Of a DNA stretch of 64,000 nt, positions 9,993 through 17,492 are shown one piece after another (position 1 is the stretch's first letter; the number at the start of each line of letters is the position of its first letter). Position numbers and translations under genes: made by a program. The stretch spans positions 1 to 64,000 of the forward strand of contig DUNO01000020.1 of NCBI GenBank assembly GCA_012839295.1. The letters are read 5' to 3'. The notes beneath the pieces are model-generated. The model was not told the DNA's origin. It worked only from the letters and a program-made list of their open reading frames with translations, and made no database searches. The DNA comes from Clostridiales bacterium (lineage in GTDB: Bacteria > Bacillota > Clostridia > Lachnospirales > Lachnospiraceae).

Positions 9993-11354
9993 ATGTCAAT
10001 AAATTTTAAAAATACCCGTAACCCTATCTTACCCCTGGAGTATCACGTGCCTGACGGTGAGGCTCATGTAATGCCGGATGGAAGGCTTTATGTTTATGGA
10101 AGCTTTGATGATAGGGCGGATGTATATTGCAGCGAAAAATATCATGTCGTATCAACGCCGGATATGGAGGAGTGGACAATCCACGATATCTCCTTTGAAG
10201 GGAAGGACGTACCCTGGTTTGGTGATCCTAATGCGCCGAAATATCAGGGAATTGACTGGACAAAGCCAACACCCTTCATACAGAAAATGCTTGCAAATAT
10301 GGATATGGCCCAGGAAAAGGAGAAGTTTGAACAGAAGGATGAGGCTAAGAAGCCGGCAATCCTCTTCGCACCGGACTGCATTTACCGGGACGGAAAATAT
10401 TATCTGTATTTTTGTATGCCGGATGACAGTGAGGGCGTGGCAGTGTCGGATTCTCCGGAAGGCCCCTTTAAAAATCCCATTCAGCTTCCCTGTGGAGGGA
10501 TTGACCCGGCAATCTTTATTGATGATGACGGGCAGGCATATTATTACTGGGGACAGCTATTTTCCCATGGAGTCAAGATGAATGAGGATATGGTTTCCCT
10601 TGATAAGACCCAGATTGTACATGATCTGGTTACGGAGGAAGAGCATTACTTCCATGAAGGATCCTCCATGAGGAAAATTGGGGATACGTATTACTATGTT
10701 TATGCAGATATGGAACGGGGTAAGCCGACTTCCCTTGGATATGCTACCAGTAAGTCACCCCTTGGGCCATTTACATATAGGGGGATAATTATCGATAATG
10801 ACGGATGTGATCCGGCAAGCTGGAATAATCATGGCTCCATTGAGTGTGTTAATGGACGGTGGTATGTATTCTATCACCGCTCCAGCAGGGCTACCCAGCA
10901 GTATAGGCGTCTGTGTATTGAGCAGATTACAATTCTGGAGGACGGATCAATTCCGGAAGTGAAGATGACTTCCCAGGGACCGGGTGGACCCTTTGGGGCA
11001 GGAGAGGCCATTTATGGGTATCAGGCCTGCGGTTTAACGGGGAAGGCTTATATTGATGCTGATGGTGAGGGGAGCGAATGGCTGACTAATATTTCTGACG
11101 GGGATACAGCAGTATTTCGTTATGTCCAGGCGGAAAAAGGCTTTCAGGAAGCAGTTTTCCATACACAGGGTAGTGGTGGGATAAGAATTTTGCTTGATGA
11201 TATGGAAGTAGGTATTGCCAAGATACAGGAGAATGGATATCATACAATTAAGCTGGATTGTGGGGCGGCGGACAGAAAGCAGATACTGCAGGAATTGAAG
11301 CTGGTGTTTGAAGATGTAAAAGAACTGAAATTGGTATCGGTCGTGTTGAACTAA
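9993..11354 (+). CDS. glycoside hydrolase family 43 with C-terminal CBM6-like domain
   Basis: Likely an arabinofuranosidase, xylosidase or galactosidase. The five-bladed propeller signs are present: an acidic N-terminal blade (AHVMPDGRLYVYGSFDDR), FAPDCIYRDGKYYLYF near 130, GGIDPAIFIDDDGQAYYYWG near 170 and HEGSSMRKIGDTYYYVYAD near 225. This arrangement supplies the Asp/Asp/Glu catalytic triad. The last 130 residues resemble a CBM6 beta-sandwich. I place the start at ATG 9993, behind GGAG; the TTG at 9978 is in frame but has no ribosome site. There is no signal peptide. It closes the rhamnosidase-sulfatase-GH43 group, so the imported saccharide probably carries rhamnose, sulfate and a pentose or galactose. 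Confidence 0.88.
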   Translation: MSINFKNTRNPILPLEYHVPDGEAHVMPDGRLYVYGSFDDRADVYCSEKYHVVSTPDMEEWTIHDISFEGKDVPWFGDPNAPKYQGIDWTKPTPFIQKMLANMDMAQEKEKFEQKDEAKKPAILFAPDCIYRDGKYYLYFCMPDDSEGVAVSDSPEGPFKNPIQLPCGGIDPAIFIDDDGQAYYYWGQLFSHGVKMNEDMVSLDKTQIVHDLVTEEEHYFHEGSSMRKIGDTYYYVYADMERGKPTSLGYATSKSPLGPFTYRGIIIDNDGCDPASWNNHGSIECVNGRWYVFYHRSSRATQQYRRLCIEQITILEDGSIPEVKMTSQGPGGPFGAGEAIYGYQACGLTGKAYIDADGEGSEWLTNISDGDTAVFRYVQAEKGFQEAVFHTQGSGGIRILLDDMEVGIAKIQENGYHTIKLDCGAADRKQILQELKLVFEDVKELKLVSVVLN

Positions 11355-11647
11355 GCCTGTGAACTGGGGCTATTTATCATAGGAAGGCTGAAGGGCAGAG
11401 GAAGTGAAGGGATAGAAGGGCAGGAGAAAGAATAAAAGGGATAAGGACTGGTAGTAGAAATAGAAAGGAATAAAAATGCAGTTAATTAGGAGGTGTCCTA
11501 AAAGTCATGAGATGGCTTGAGAGGGCGCCCTCTTTATTGCGGCATACAGCAGTCACATTAAGAGAAAGAGACAGATCTGACTTAGTTGGATGTAAGTATA
11601 ACTTTATTGTACAAGGTTATAATATATTTAATCCAATATATTTGTTG
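11355..11647. other. non-coding gap: polypurine stretch, small GC palindrome and possible transposon-end remnant
   Basis: The first 100 bases (about 11375-11475) are almost all purine on the plus strand (repeated GAAGGG, GGAAG and AAAGGG). At 11520-11533 lies the perfect palindrome AGAGGGCGCCCTCT followed by TTTATT. Just before it, GTGTCCTAAAAGTCA resembles ends of clostridial insertion sequences, but no partner end is visible nearby. No gene is seen. Confidence 0.45.
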
Positions 11648-11676
11648 TTGACATTATGTTGTATTCAACATAATAT
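11648..11676 (+). promoter_or_regulatory. consensus sigma-A promoter with embedded palindromic operator
   Basis: TTGACA (11648-11653) and TAATAT (11671-11676) are separated by exactly 17 bases. The spacer is almost wholly occupied by a perfect 9-bp inverted repeat, ATTATGTTG (11653-11661) / CAACATAAT (11666-11674), with a 4-base centre. A repressor bound here would block RNA polymerase. The first gene downstream encodes an HTH protein, so autoregulation is the simplest reading. Confidence 0.85.
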
Positions 11677-11705
11677 AAAGATATAAAGTGTTAGGAGGAG
11701 AGCTT

Positions 11706-12011
11706 ATGAGTAGCTTACAATCATATCTTGATCAGGCTTTAAAGGAAGTCAGATTACCAAACAATGAAGATGAGCCCATTGTTGCAGATTATGATATTGA
11801 AACTGAGTTATGTGAGCTTGTTGTGAATACCCGCACACAACTTGGAATTACCCAAAAGCAGCTGGCTGAGAAATCAGGTGTTTCACAAGCTAATATTAGT
11901 AAAATTGAAAATGGAAGCTATCGCCCCAGTATACCGATCCTAAAGAGAATTGCTGACGGCCTTGGAAAACGTTTAGTTATTGAATTTGTAGACCGTGAGG
12001 AGGTGTTATAA
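11706..12011 (+). CDS. XRE-family HTH regulator (HigA-like)
   Basis: A small DNA-binding protein of 101 aa. The HTH_3 domain covers about residues 40-95, with QKQLAEKSGVSQANISKIENG as the classic recognition-helix region. The N-terminal 35 residues are acidic and may contact a partner. The start is ATG 11706 with AGGAGG 8-13 bases upstream; the GTG at 11688 overlaps the ribosome site and is unlikely. It is the first gene of a three-gene unit: its stop codon overlaps the ATG of the ATPase (TAATG at 12009-12013). It probably binds the palindrome in its own promoter. Whether it is an antitoxin-like neutraliser or only a repressor is open. Confidence 0.9.
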   Translation: MSSLQSYLDQALKEVRLPNNEDEPIVADYDIETELCELVVNTRTQLGITQKQLAEKSGVSQANISKIENGSYRPSIPILKRIADGLGKRLVIEFVDREEVL

Positions 12012-13132
12012 TGGCAGTTCACATGGAAAGCTTAAAAATTGGTCATTTTCGTGGAATCCATCATCTCACCGTTGAAAATCTAAATCACATAAATATTATC
12101 GCGGGAGATAACAACAGCGGAAAAACCAGTGTCTTGGAAGCGTTACTGCTATTGCGTAATCCCGCTGATTTTACAAATATTCTTCGCCTAGCCCGCATGC
12201 GGGATACAAATCTTTTTTTTAGTGGACCTTCTGTTTACGAGAGTTTTATTAATTTATTCCCCAAAGATATGTCTGGAATGGAAATAACACTCTATGCAGT
12301 TTGTAAAGGCCAGAATGTAACCTATGAGCTGTCGGGCGAGCAAAAAAAGATTATGATGGATCCGGAGGATGTTATTCAGAAATTGAATTCAGTAAATAGA
12401 AATCGAATGATGCGTGACTCGGGCTCTGATATGGTAGAAGTGGAGGCTTTTAGAGGAGAGCTTTTCTACGAGATTGCAGGATATGGGGATAAAATAAAGA
12501 TTGAAATAGATACGTATGCAACAGCCTCCGGGCGTGAAATCAAAGGAAATAACTATTTGAATATAGTTTATCTTTCTCCAATGGATCATGTTCGTGGGAG
12601 TGTGTTCAATCGCATTTTACGCAGTGATTCCTATAAAGAAATATGCCTGCACATTTTGCAGTTATTTGATCCTGAAATTGTGGATCTCTTAATATTGAAA
12701 AATGAGGACAATAACCGTTCAACTGAATATATCAAGCATATGACACTGGGGAATATGCCTCTTTCTACCTATGGCGATGGAATCAAGAAAGTGCTGTCGA
12801 TTGCAAATGGCATTGCGCAGGCAGCAGGAGGTATTTTACTAATTGATGAGATTGAAACAGCAATCCATTCAAAATATTATGATGATATTTTTAGATTCCT
12901 TGTAAAAGCCGCCATACAGTTTGATGTACAGGTGTTTGTTACAGCACATAGTATTGAAGCTATTGATGCATTGTTATCTACGCAGGATTATGAGAAACAG
13001 AACCAAGCAGACGATATTAATGTACTTACCTTCAAGAAAGAGGGTGCCAAATCAAGAACTTATTCCCGGATTCTTCCCGGAAGAAAGGTTTATGCTAACC
13101 GTGAACAGTTTGGCTTTGAGGTGCGCTTATGA
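12011..13132 (+). CDS. OLD-like / AAA_15 ATPase
   Basis: An ABC-class ATPase of the SMC/RecF/OLD type. The N-terminus has the RecF-like IGHFRGI motif and Walker A AGDNNSGKTS (residues 31-40). A C-terminal half carries Walker B GGILLIDEIETAIH (about 273-286) followed by the FVTAHS switch. Only 373 aa long, it lacks the C-terminal TOPRIM nuclease domain found in classical OLD proteins. Instead the next gene, overlapping by 4 bases (ATGA), encodes a separate TOPRIM protein. That layout matches split OLD systems and AriA/AriB (PARIS) anti-phage pairs, which is family knowledge; membership here is inferred. An alternative is a RecF/SbcC-type repair ATPase. Confidence 0.85.
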   Translation: MAVHMESLKIGHFRGIHHLTVENLNHINIIAGDNNSGKTSVLEALLLLRNPADFTNILRLARMRDTNLFFSGPSVYESFINLFPKDMSGMEITLYAVCKGQNVTYELSGEQKKIMMDPEDVIQKLNSVNRNRMMRDSGSDMVEVEAFRGELFYEIAGYGDKIKIEIDTYATASGREIKGNNYLNIVYLSPMDHVRGSVFNRILRSDSYKEICLHILQLFDPEIVDLLILKNEDNNRSTEYIKHMTLGNMPLSTYGDGIKKVLSIANGIAQAAGGILLIDEIETAIHSKYYDDIFRFLVKAAIQFDVQVFVTAHSIEAIDALLSTQDYEKQNQADDINVLTFKKEGAKSRTYSRILPGRKVYANREQFGFEVRL

Positions 13133-13854
13133 ATAAATTAATTCTCTGTGAGGGTAAAACAGACGCTATATTATTGAGCTATTATTTAGAAAGAACTTGT
13201 GGATGGACGCACCGGAATGCTCCTAAAAGTTTAGCGATAAAGGCAGATGAGAGTAAAGGAGAATCTGCATATTGGTACCGAAAAGATAATGAGAGTCTTT
13301 TGATTTGCGGTGTGGGCGGTAAAAATAACTTTGGTAGTTTCTTCAAGGAAAAAATTCTTCCCACAATGGTAGACAGCAGTGCATTCTCAAAAATTGTAGT
13401 TGTCACAGACCGTGATGACAAGGAGGAACAATCCATTTTGGATTCTTTTCGGTCATTGCTTTGGCCGGTTATAACTAGGATTAAGAATGATACCTGGATT
13501 CCTAATAGCTATGAAAATAGTTATAAGCAAGAAATGTTTGTTGATTTTCTATTGATTATCATTCCAACGGATAAAGAAGGGGCTTTGGAATCTCTCTTGT
13601 TAGATGCAATTTCTGAAAATGAATATGACAAAGCTATTGTGAAACGTAGTATGGCATATGTGGATGAGATTCAGCCGGTGGCAGATAGGTATATACATAA
13701 AAAACGGTTGAAGCTCAAGGCGTGCTTAGGGGTTACCTGGGCAATACAATATCCGGAAAAAATTTTTTCGTTCATTGACGACCAAATTCGCTCGGTAAGG
13801 TGGGAAGAATCACAAGTGCTTGCACAATGCTTTCAACAGCTAAGGAATATTTAG
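13129..13854 (+). CDS. TOPRIM-domain protein (DUF3226/DUF4435-like), probable partner nuclease
   Basis: A 241-aa protein. Its N-terminus is a TOPRIM fold: LILCEGKTDA supplies the conserved Glu8, and IVVVTDRDD near residue 89-97 supplies the Asp94-x-Asp96 metal motif. These are the catalytic acidic residues of OLD nucleases, topoisomerases and primases. The C-terminal 100 residues are helical and I do not recognise them. It overlaps the ATPase gene by ATGA, so the two are translationally coupled and probably form a complex. A nuclease or tRNase effector triggered by the ATPase is the working hypothesis. The exact DUF family cannot be settled by eye. Confidence 0.8.
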   Translation: MNKLILCEGKTDAILLSYYLERTCGWTHRNAPKSLAIKADESKGESAYWYRKDNESLLICGVGGKNNFGSFFKEKILPTMVDSSAFSKIVVVTDRDDKEEQSILDSFRSLLWPVITRIKNDTWIPNSYENSYKQEMFVDFLLIIIPTDKEGALESLLLDAISENEYDKAIVKRSMAYVDEIQPVADRYIHKKRLKLKACLGVTWAIQYPEKIFSFIDDQIRSVRWEESQVLAQCFQQLRNI

Positions 13855-14113
13855 TTTAGGCAGGCCTCACCAGAAAACAAAAACTATGGAGACAAAATAT
13901 TAAATGTCATAAATATTCTCCTATTAACTTTTATTCCTTTGCTGCAAAAGTGTTTTGTGAAATACACAGCCAAATAATATCGGTAAATAACGAAAATCCA
14001 CATAGGACAGAAATAGACTGGCTTGAGTGGGTTTTCTTGCTATCTATTTTAAGCTGGACGGGGAGCGGGGATGAAAGAAGGTGCAAATAAGGAAAGGAAT
14101 GCATGAAAAGATC
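13855..14113. other. intergenic region without gene
   Basis: This AT-rich stretch between the TOPRIM gene and the next promoter has no convincing frame and no strong hairpin terminator. A weak C/T-rich stretch near 13915-13930 is all I see. Confidence 0.4.
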
Positions 14114-14170
14114 TTGACGTAGCGTAACAACCGTAGTATCTTAATATATATCTAATAGATATATATTAAG
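14114..14170 (+). promoter_or_regulatory. promoter with long PadR-type operator
   Basis: TTGACG (14114-14119) and TATCTT (14137-14142) are 17 bases apart. Overlapping the -10 and start point is a perfect 14-bp inverted repeat, CTTAATATATATCT (14140-14153) / AGATATATATTAAG (14157-14170), with centre AAT. A PadR regulator is encoded by the second gene downstream, so repression of its own operon is likely. Confidence 0.75.
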
Positions 14171-14209
14171 AATATGAATGATCACAAGAATGCTATGGAG
14201 GCGCCAGTT

Positions 14210-14932
14210 ATGAAAAGACAAAACATCCGAAAACTTTTCCTTATTTCTGCAATGCTGCTTTTTCCAATCACCATTTATTATTTATCGCCTTATCTGATTA
14301 TCCAGGGAGCGTTGGAAGGAGTTATTAATGGAAGCTTTATTGTATTTGCTGTGATGCTGGTAGCATCCATATTCTTCGGGAGGTTGTTTTGCGCCTATCT
14401 GTGTCCCGCGGGGGGAATCCAGGAATGCATCACGCTGGTTACGGATAAAAAACCGAAGCAGGGCTGGAAAAACAATATTAAGTATGTGATATGGACGGTA
14501 TGGATCGCGGGAGTTGTAGTTAGTTTCCTGAACCGCAGTAAAGAAATCAGTGTAGACTTTTTCTACATGACAGACCACGGGATTTCCATCGCTAATATCT
14601 ATGGCTATATTATTTACTACGGAATCATTTTGTTAATCCTCATGCCGGCGCTTGTTGGAGGAAAAAGAGCCTTCTGCCATTATATCTGCTGGATGGCACC
14701 ATTTATGGTCATAGGAAATAAGCTGGGTCGATTATTACATATAAAGCAGATTAGGTTAACGGCAGATAAAGGCAAGTGCACCAACTGCCATGGCTGTGAT
14801 AAAGCCTGTCCAATGAGTTTAAAGGTTAACGACAAGGTGCAGGCAGAAAGAATGGAGGATGCGGAATGCATCCTGTGCGGGGCATGTATTGGTATATGCC
14901 CAAAGAAGGCCATCCGTTACCAGATAAAATGA
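14210..14932 (+). CDS. NapH/YccM-like 4Fe-4S membrane protein
   Basis: A membrane-bound ferredoxin-type electron carrier of about 240 aa. Four hydrophobic segments occupy the first 180 residues, with the cytoplasmic loop CAYLCPAGGIQECI (a CxxxCP pair typical of NapH/CcoG/YccM). The C-terminus carries two 4Fe-4S motifs, CTNCHGCDKACPM and CILCGACIGICPKKAI. The start is ATG 14210, preceded by GGAGG at 14197-14201; the ATG at 14174 lacks a site. It is co-transcribed with a PadR regulator. Its redox partner is not encoded nearby, so the job (quinone, flavin or metal reduction) stays unknown. Confidence 0.85.
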   Translation: MKRQNIRKLFLISAMLLFPITIYYLSPYLIIQGALEGVINGSFIVFAVMLVASIFFGRLFCAYLCPAGGIQECITLVTDKKPKQGWKNNIKYVIWTVWIAGVVVSFLNRSKEISVDFFYMTDHGISIANIYGYIIYYGIILLILMPALVGGKRAFCHYICWMAPFMVIGNKLGRLLHIKQIRLTADKGKCTNCHGCDKACPMSLKVNDKVQAERMEDAECILCGACIGICPKKAIRYQIK

Positions 14933-15027
14933 TTAAGAGCTTTGGCTGGAGCTAAAATATCGTTATTAACCAGCCTTTCAGTATGTATTTGGCGTATAGG
15001 TGCCGTAGGGCAGGAATGGAGGAACAC

Positions 15028-15564
15028 ATGAAAAAAACCCGGTTTGTCATACTCGGTTTATTACAGGAGGAAGACCTGAGCGGTTACGAAATTAAGAAAA
15101 TCATCAATATCCGGATGTCCTTCTTCTGGCAGGAAAGCTATGGGCAGATTTATCCTGAGCTTGGCAAGCTAAGGGAAGAGGGTCTCATTGAACAGATCCC
15201 TTCCGGAGCTGGACCAAAGGCAAAGGTGGAAAAGATAAAATATAGGATCACGCCGGAGGGAAACAGGGTCTTTAAGCAATGGATGGAAGCAGAGAACGAA
15301 AAAGATACGATCCGAAGTGAATTTTTATTGAAAATGTATTTTTCTACTCAGGAAAATTCAGAGGAAATGAAAAGGCACCTTATGGAGTTCAAGGAACAGG
15401 CAGACCAGAAAGTAGCACTATTTCAGCTGTTTTACCAGGAGCTGGCCAGGGATATAGATATGCACAATAACCATCGGCAAATCTTAAAGGTTCTTGGCCT
15501 GGGGCTTCGCCAGGCACAGCTTTATAGTGACTGGAGTGAGGAGATGCTTGAGGAGCTGAAGTAA
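15028..15564 (+). CDS. PadR-family transcriptional regulator
   Basis: A winged-helix repressor of 178 aa. The N-terminal domain shows the PadR signature: FVILGLLQEEDLSGYEIKK, a W-rich turn (FFWQESYGQIYPELGKL) and the wing GAGPKAKVEKIKYRITPEG. The C-terminal Vir_act_alpha_C-type helices mediate dimerisation. The start ATG 15028 has GGAGG five bases upstream; the in-frame ATG at 14983 has no site. It lies about 95 bases after the ferredoxin protein gene and should control it through the 14140-14170 palindrome. The inducer is unknown. Confidence 0.9.
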   Translation: MKKTRFVILGLLQEEDLSGYEIKKIINIRMSFFWQESYGQIYPELGKLREEGLIEQIPSGAGPKAKVEKIKYRITPEGNRVFKQWMEAENEKDTIRSEFLLKMYFSTQENSEEMKRHLMEFKEQADQKVALFQLFYQELARDIDMHNNHRQILKVLGLGLRQAQLYSDWSEEMLEELK

Positions 15565-15624
15565 AGCTTATCGTAATTTTTCAAAATTGTAGATAGCATG
15601 TGGGGATAAAGCACGCAAAAAATC

Positions 15625-15658
15625 AGGAGGCCAAAGCCTCCAAAATCAGGAGGCTCGG
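15625..15658 (+). promoter_or_regulatory. Shine-Dalgarno / anti-Shine-Dalgarno / Shine-Dalgarno leader (element A)
   Basis: AGGAGGC (15625-15631), GCCTCC (15636-15641) and AGGAGGC (15648-15654) come in series before the ATG at 15659. The central GCCTCC can pair with the first copy (CAAA loop), leaving the functional second site free, or with the second copy (7-base loop), hiding it. The two pairings exclude each other. The two SD copies lie in a direct repeat, AAAATCAGGAGGC. Confidence 0.7.
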
Positions 15659-16336
15659 ATGAAAGTACTTATCGTAGAAGATGATGTAGATATCAACCGG
15701 CTAATATGCCGTTACCTTGAAAAAGAACACTACCAGCCCGTTGCAGCATTCTCAGGAACTGAGGCAAAGTTGCAGCTGTCCATGAATACCTTTGACCTGA
15801 TTCTTCTGGATTTGATGCTACCGGGATTAACGGGAGAGGAATTGGTATCAGAGCTAAAGGGAAAGGTTGCAACGCCAATTATAGTCGTTTCTGCCAAGAG
15901 TGCATTGGAAGACCGGGTGAAAATGCTGAAGGCCGGAGCAGATGATTATATAACAAAGCCCTTTGAACGGGAGGAGCTCCTTGCCCGGGTGGAAGCGGTG
16001 CTCAGAAGATGCCGCAGGGCAACGGAGCCGGGTGAGGGAGAGCTGTCCTTTAAACAATTAGTACTGAAGGAATCGTCAAGGGAGGTCTATGTAAAGGGAA
16101 ACCTGTTACCCCTGACGGCTCATGAATTTGATATCCTGAAGCTACTGCTGCAGTATCCGGACAGGGTATTTACCAAGGAACAGGTCTTTCAGGAAATCTG
16201 GAAATCAGGATATTATGGGGAAGATAATACCATTAATGTCCATATCAGTAACATCCGCAAAAAGATTAAAGACTTTGATGAGGATTCCTATATAAAAACC
16301 GTGTGGGGGATTGGGTTTAAATTGGACATCTTATAA
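15659..16336 (+). CDS. OmpR-family response regulator
   Basis: A two-domain transcription factor of 225 aa. The receiver domain (1-120) has the acidic pocket VEDD at residues 6-9, the phospho-acceptor Asp51 in LILLDLMLPG, and Lys in ITKPF near 100. The DNA-binding domain (about 130-225) is a winged helix with LTAHEFDILKLLLQYPDRVFT and the final GxGFKL. The partner kinase is at 18372-19268, separated by an ABC ATPase and permease gene. This RR-ABC-kinase grouping is common for peptide or bacitracin-type stress modules in Bacillota. Translation probably depends on the SD hairpin switch just upstream. Confidence 0.92.
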   Translation: MKVLIVEDDVDINRLICRYLEKEHYQPVAAFSGTEAKLQLSMNTFDLILLDLMLPGLTGEELVSELKGKVATPIIVVSAKSALEDRVKMLKAGADDYITKPFEREELLARVEAVLRRCRRATEPGEGELSFKQLVLKESSREVYVKGNLLPLTAHEFDILKLLLQYPDRVFTKEQVFQEIWKSGYYGEDNTINVHISNIRKKIKDFDEDSYIKTVWGIGFKLDIL

Positions 16337-16496
16337 TAATGGAAGCAATCTTTATACTTTCTTTAAGTTTGATTAAGTACTAATTAAGAAATAACCACTA
16401 TACTGATTCCTGTAAAAGGCGCCCATAACGGGATATCCTGACCGGAAGTCCATGGGATAGAAAGATGGGCGAATCCGAATTGAAAGGAGTAATAGG

Positions 16497-17492
16497 GTGA
16501 GAGAGGTTATTTTATCAACGGACAGCCTGACGAAAAAATATAAGGACATAAGCGCCGTAGACCATGTGAACCTGGAAATCAAACAAGGTGATATCTACGG
16601 TCTTGTCGGAAAAAATGGTGCCGGAAAGACAACAATACTCAGGATAATAACGGGTCAGACCTTTGCGACAGAGGGGCAGATAAGCTTGTTTGGGGCAACC
16701 TCGGAGGAGGCCTTGAATAAGAAACGCCAACGGATCGGGGCAATTATCGAGACGCCCAGTTTCTATGCCTATATGACGGCAACCCAGAACCTCGAGTACT
16801 ACCGTATTCAAAGGGGAATTCCGGACAGGACATGTGTAAAGGAAGCCTTGGAGGAAGTCGGACTTACGGAGGCAAGGAATAAAAAATATAAGGATTTTTC
16901 TTTGGGCATGAAGCAGCGGCTGGGGCTTGCACTGGCACTGATGAACAGGCCGGAGCTATTATTGCTGGATGAGCCCATTAACGGACTAGATCCCTTTGGA
17001 ATCGTGGAGATCAGGAATATGTTATTGAAGCTGAACAGGGAGAAGAACATCACCATATTAATTTCCAGCCACATACTGTCCGAGCTTTCGAACCTGGTGA
17101 CCAGCTATGGGTTTATCGAGGGCGGAAAGCTGGTAAAGCAGATTACCAGCGAGGGCTTGGCGAAGGAATGCGACCGATATATTGAGCTGAGGGTGGATAA
17201 TGTGGAGGCTATGACAGCCTTGCTTGAAGTAAAGCTAAATTGTACTTCCTATAAAGTCGCCCCGGACAGGGCAATCCATATCTTTGATTATCAGGACCAG
17301 CCGAATAAAATCAGTGAATTGGCAGTAAAGAACGGGATTGGACTGCTGTCCATAATGTTAAAAGAAATTAATCTGGAAAATTATTTTATTCAACTGGTAG
17401 GGGAGGAAAGCCTTCAGAAAGAAAGAGCGGCCAATCCTCCAGAGGACAGGAGGACAAATCCTCCAGAAGACAGGAGGATTGACAATGCTTAG
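16497..17492 (+). CDS. ABC transporter ATP-binding protein (bacitracin/lantibiotic-resistance type)
   Basis: A single ABC domain (about 1-230) with Walker A GLVGKNGAGKTTI near 36-48, signature FSLGMKQRLGLALAL, and Walker B LLLLDEPINGLDP. A C-terminal 100-residue extension follows, as in BcrA/YtrB-type ATPases. The start is GTG 16497, behind AAAGGAG. The last residues encode an in-frame duplicated peptide (NPPEDRRT then NPPEDRRI), whose DNA forms the SD hairpins for the next gene. It overlaps the permease gene by eight bases. The module probably exports or removes a membrane-active antibiotic; no precursor peptide gene was seen. Confidence 0.9.
   Translation: MREVILSTDSLTKKYKDISAVDHVNLEIKQGDIYGLVGKNGAGKTTILRIITGQTFATEGQISLFGATSEEALNKKRQRIGAIIETPSFYAYMTATQNLEYYRIQRGIPDRTCVKEALEEVGLTEARNKKYKDFSLGMKQRLGLALALMNRPELLLLDEPINGLDPFGIVEIRNMLLKLNREKNITILISSHILSELSNLVTSYGFIEGGKLVKQITSEGLAKECDRYIELRVDNVEAMTALLEVKLNCTSYKVAPDRAIHIFDYQDQPNKISELAVKNGIGLLSIMLKEINLENYFIQLVGEESLQKERAANPPEDRRTNPPEDRRIDNA
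17434..17484 (+). repeat. in-frame tandem repeat forming anti-SD/SD hairpins (element C)
   Basis: Two nearly identical 24-base units lie at the end of the ATPase gene. Each holds AATCCTCC followed by AGGAGG: TCCTCC 17435-17440 with GGAGGA 17449-17454, and AATCCTCC 17457-17464 with GGAGGATT 17473-17480. The second GGAGG is the ribosome site of the permease ATG at 17485. The first SD can compete for the second anti-SD. Confidence 0.7.
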
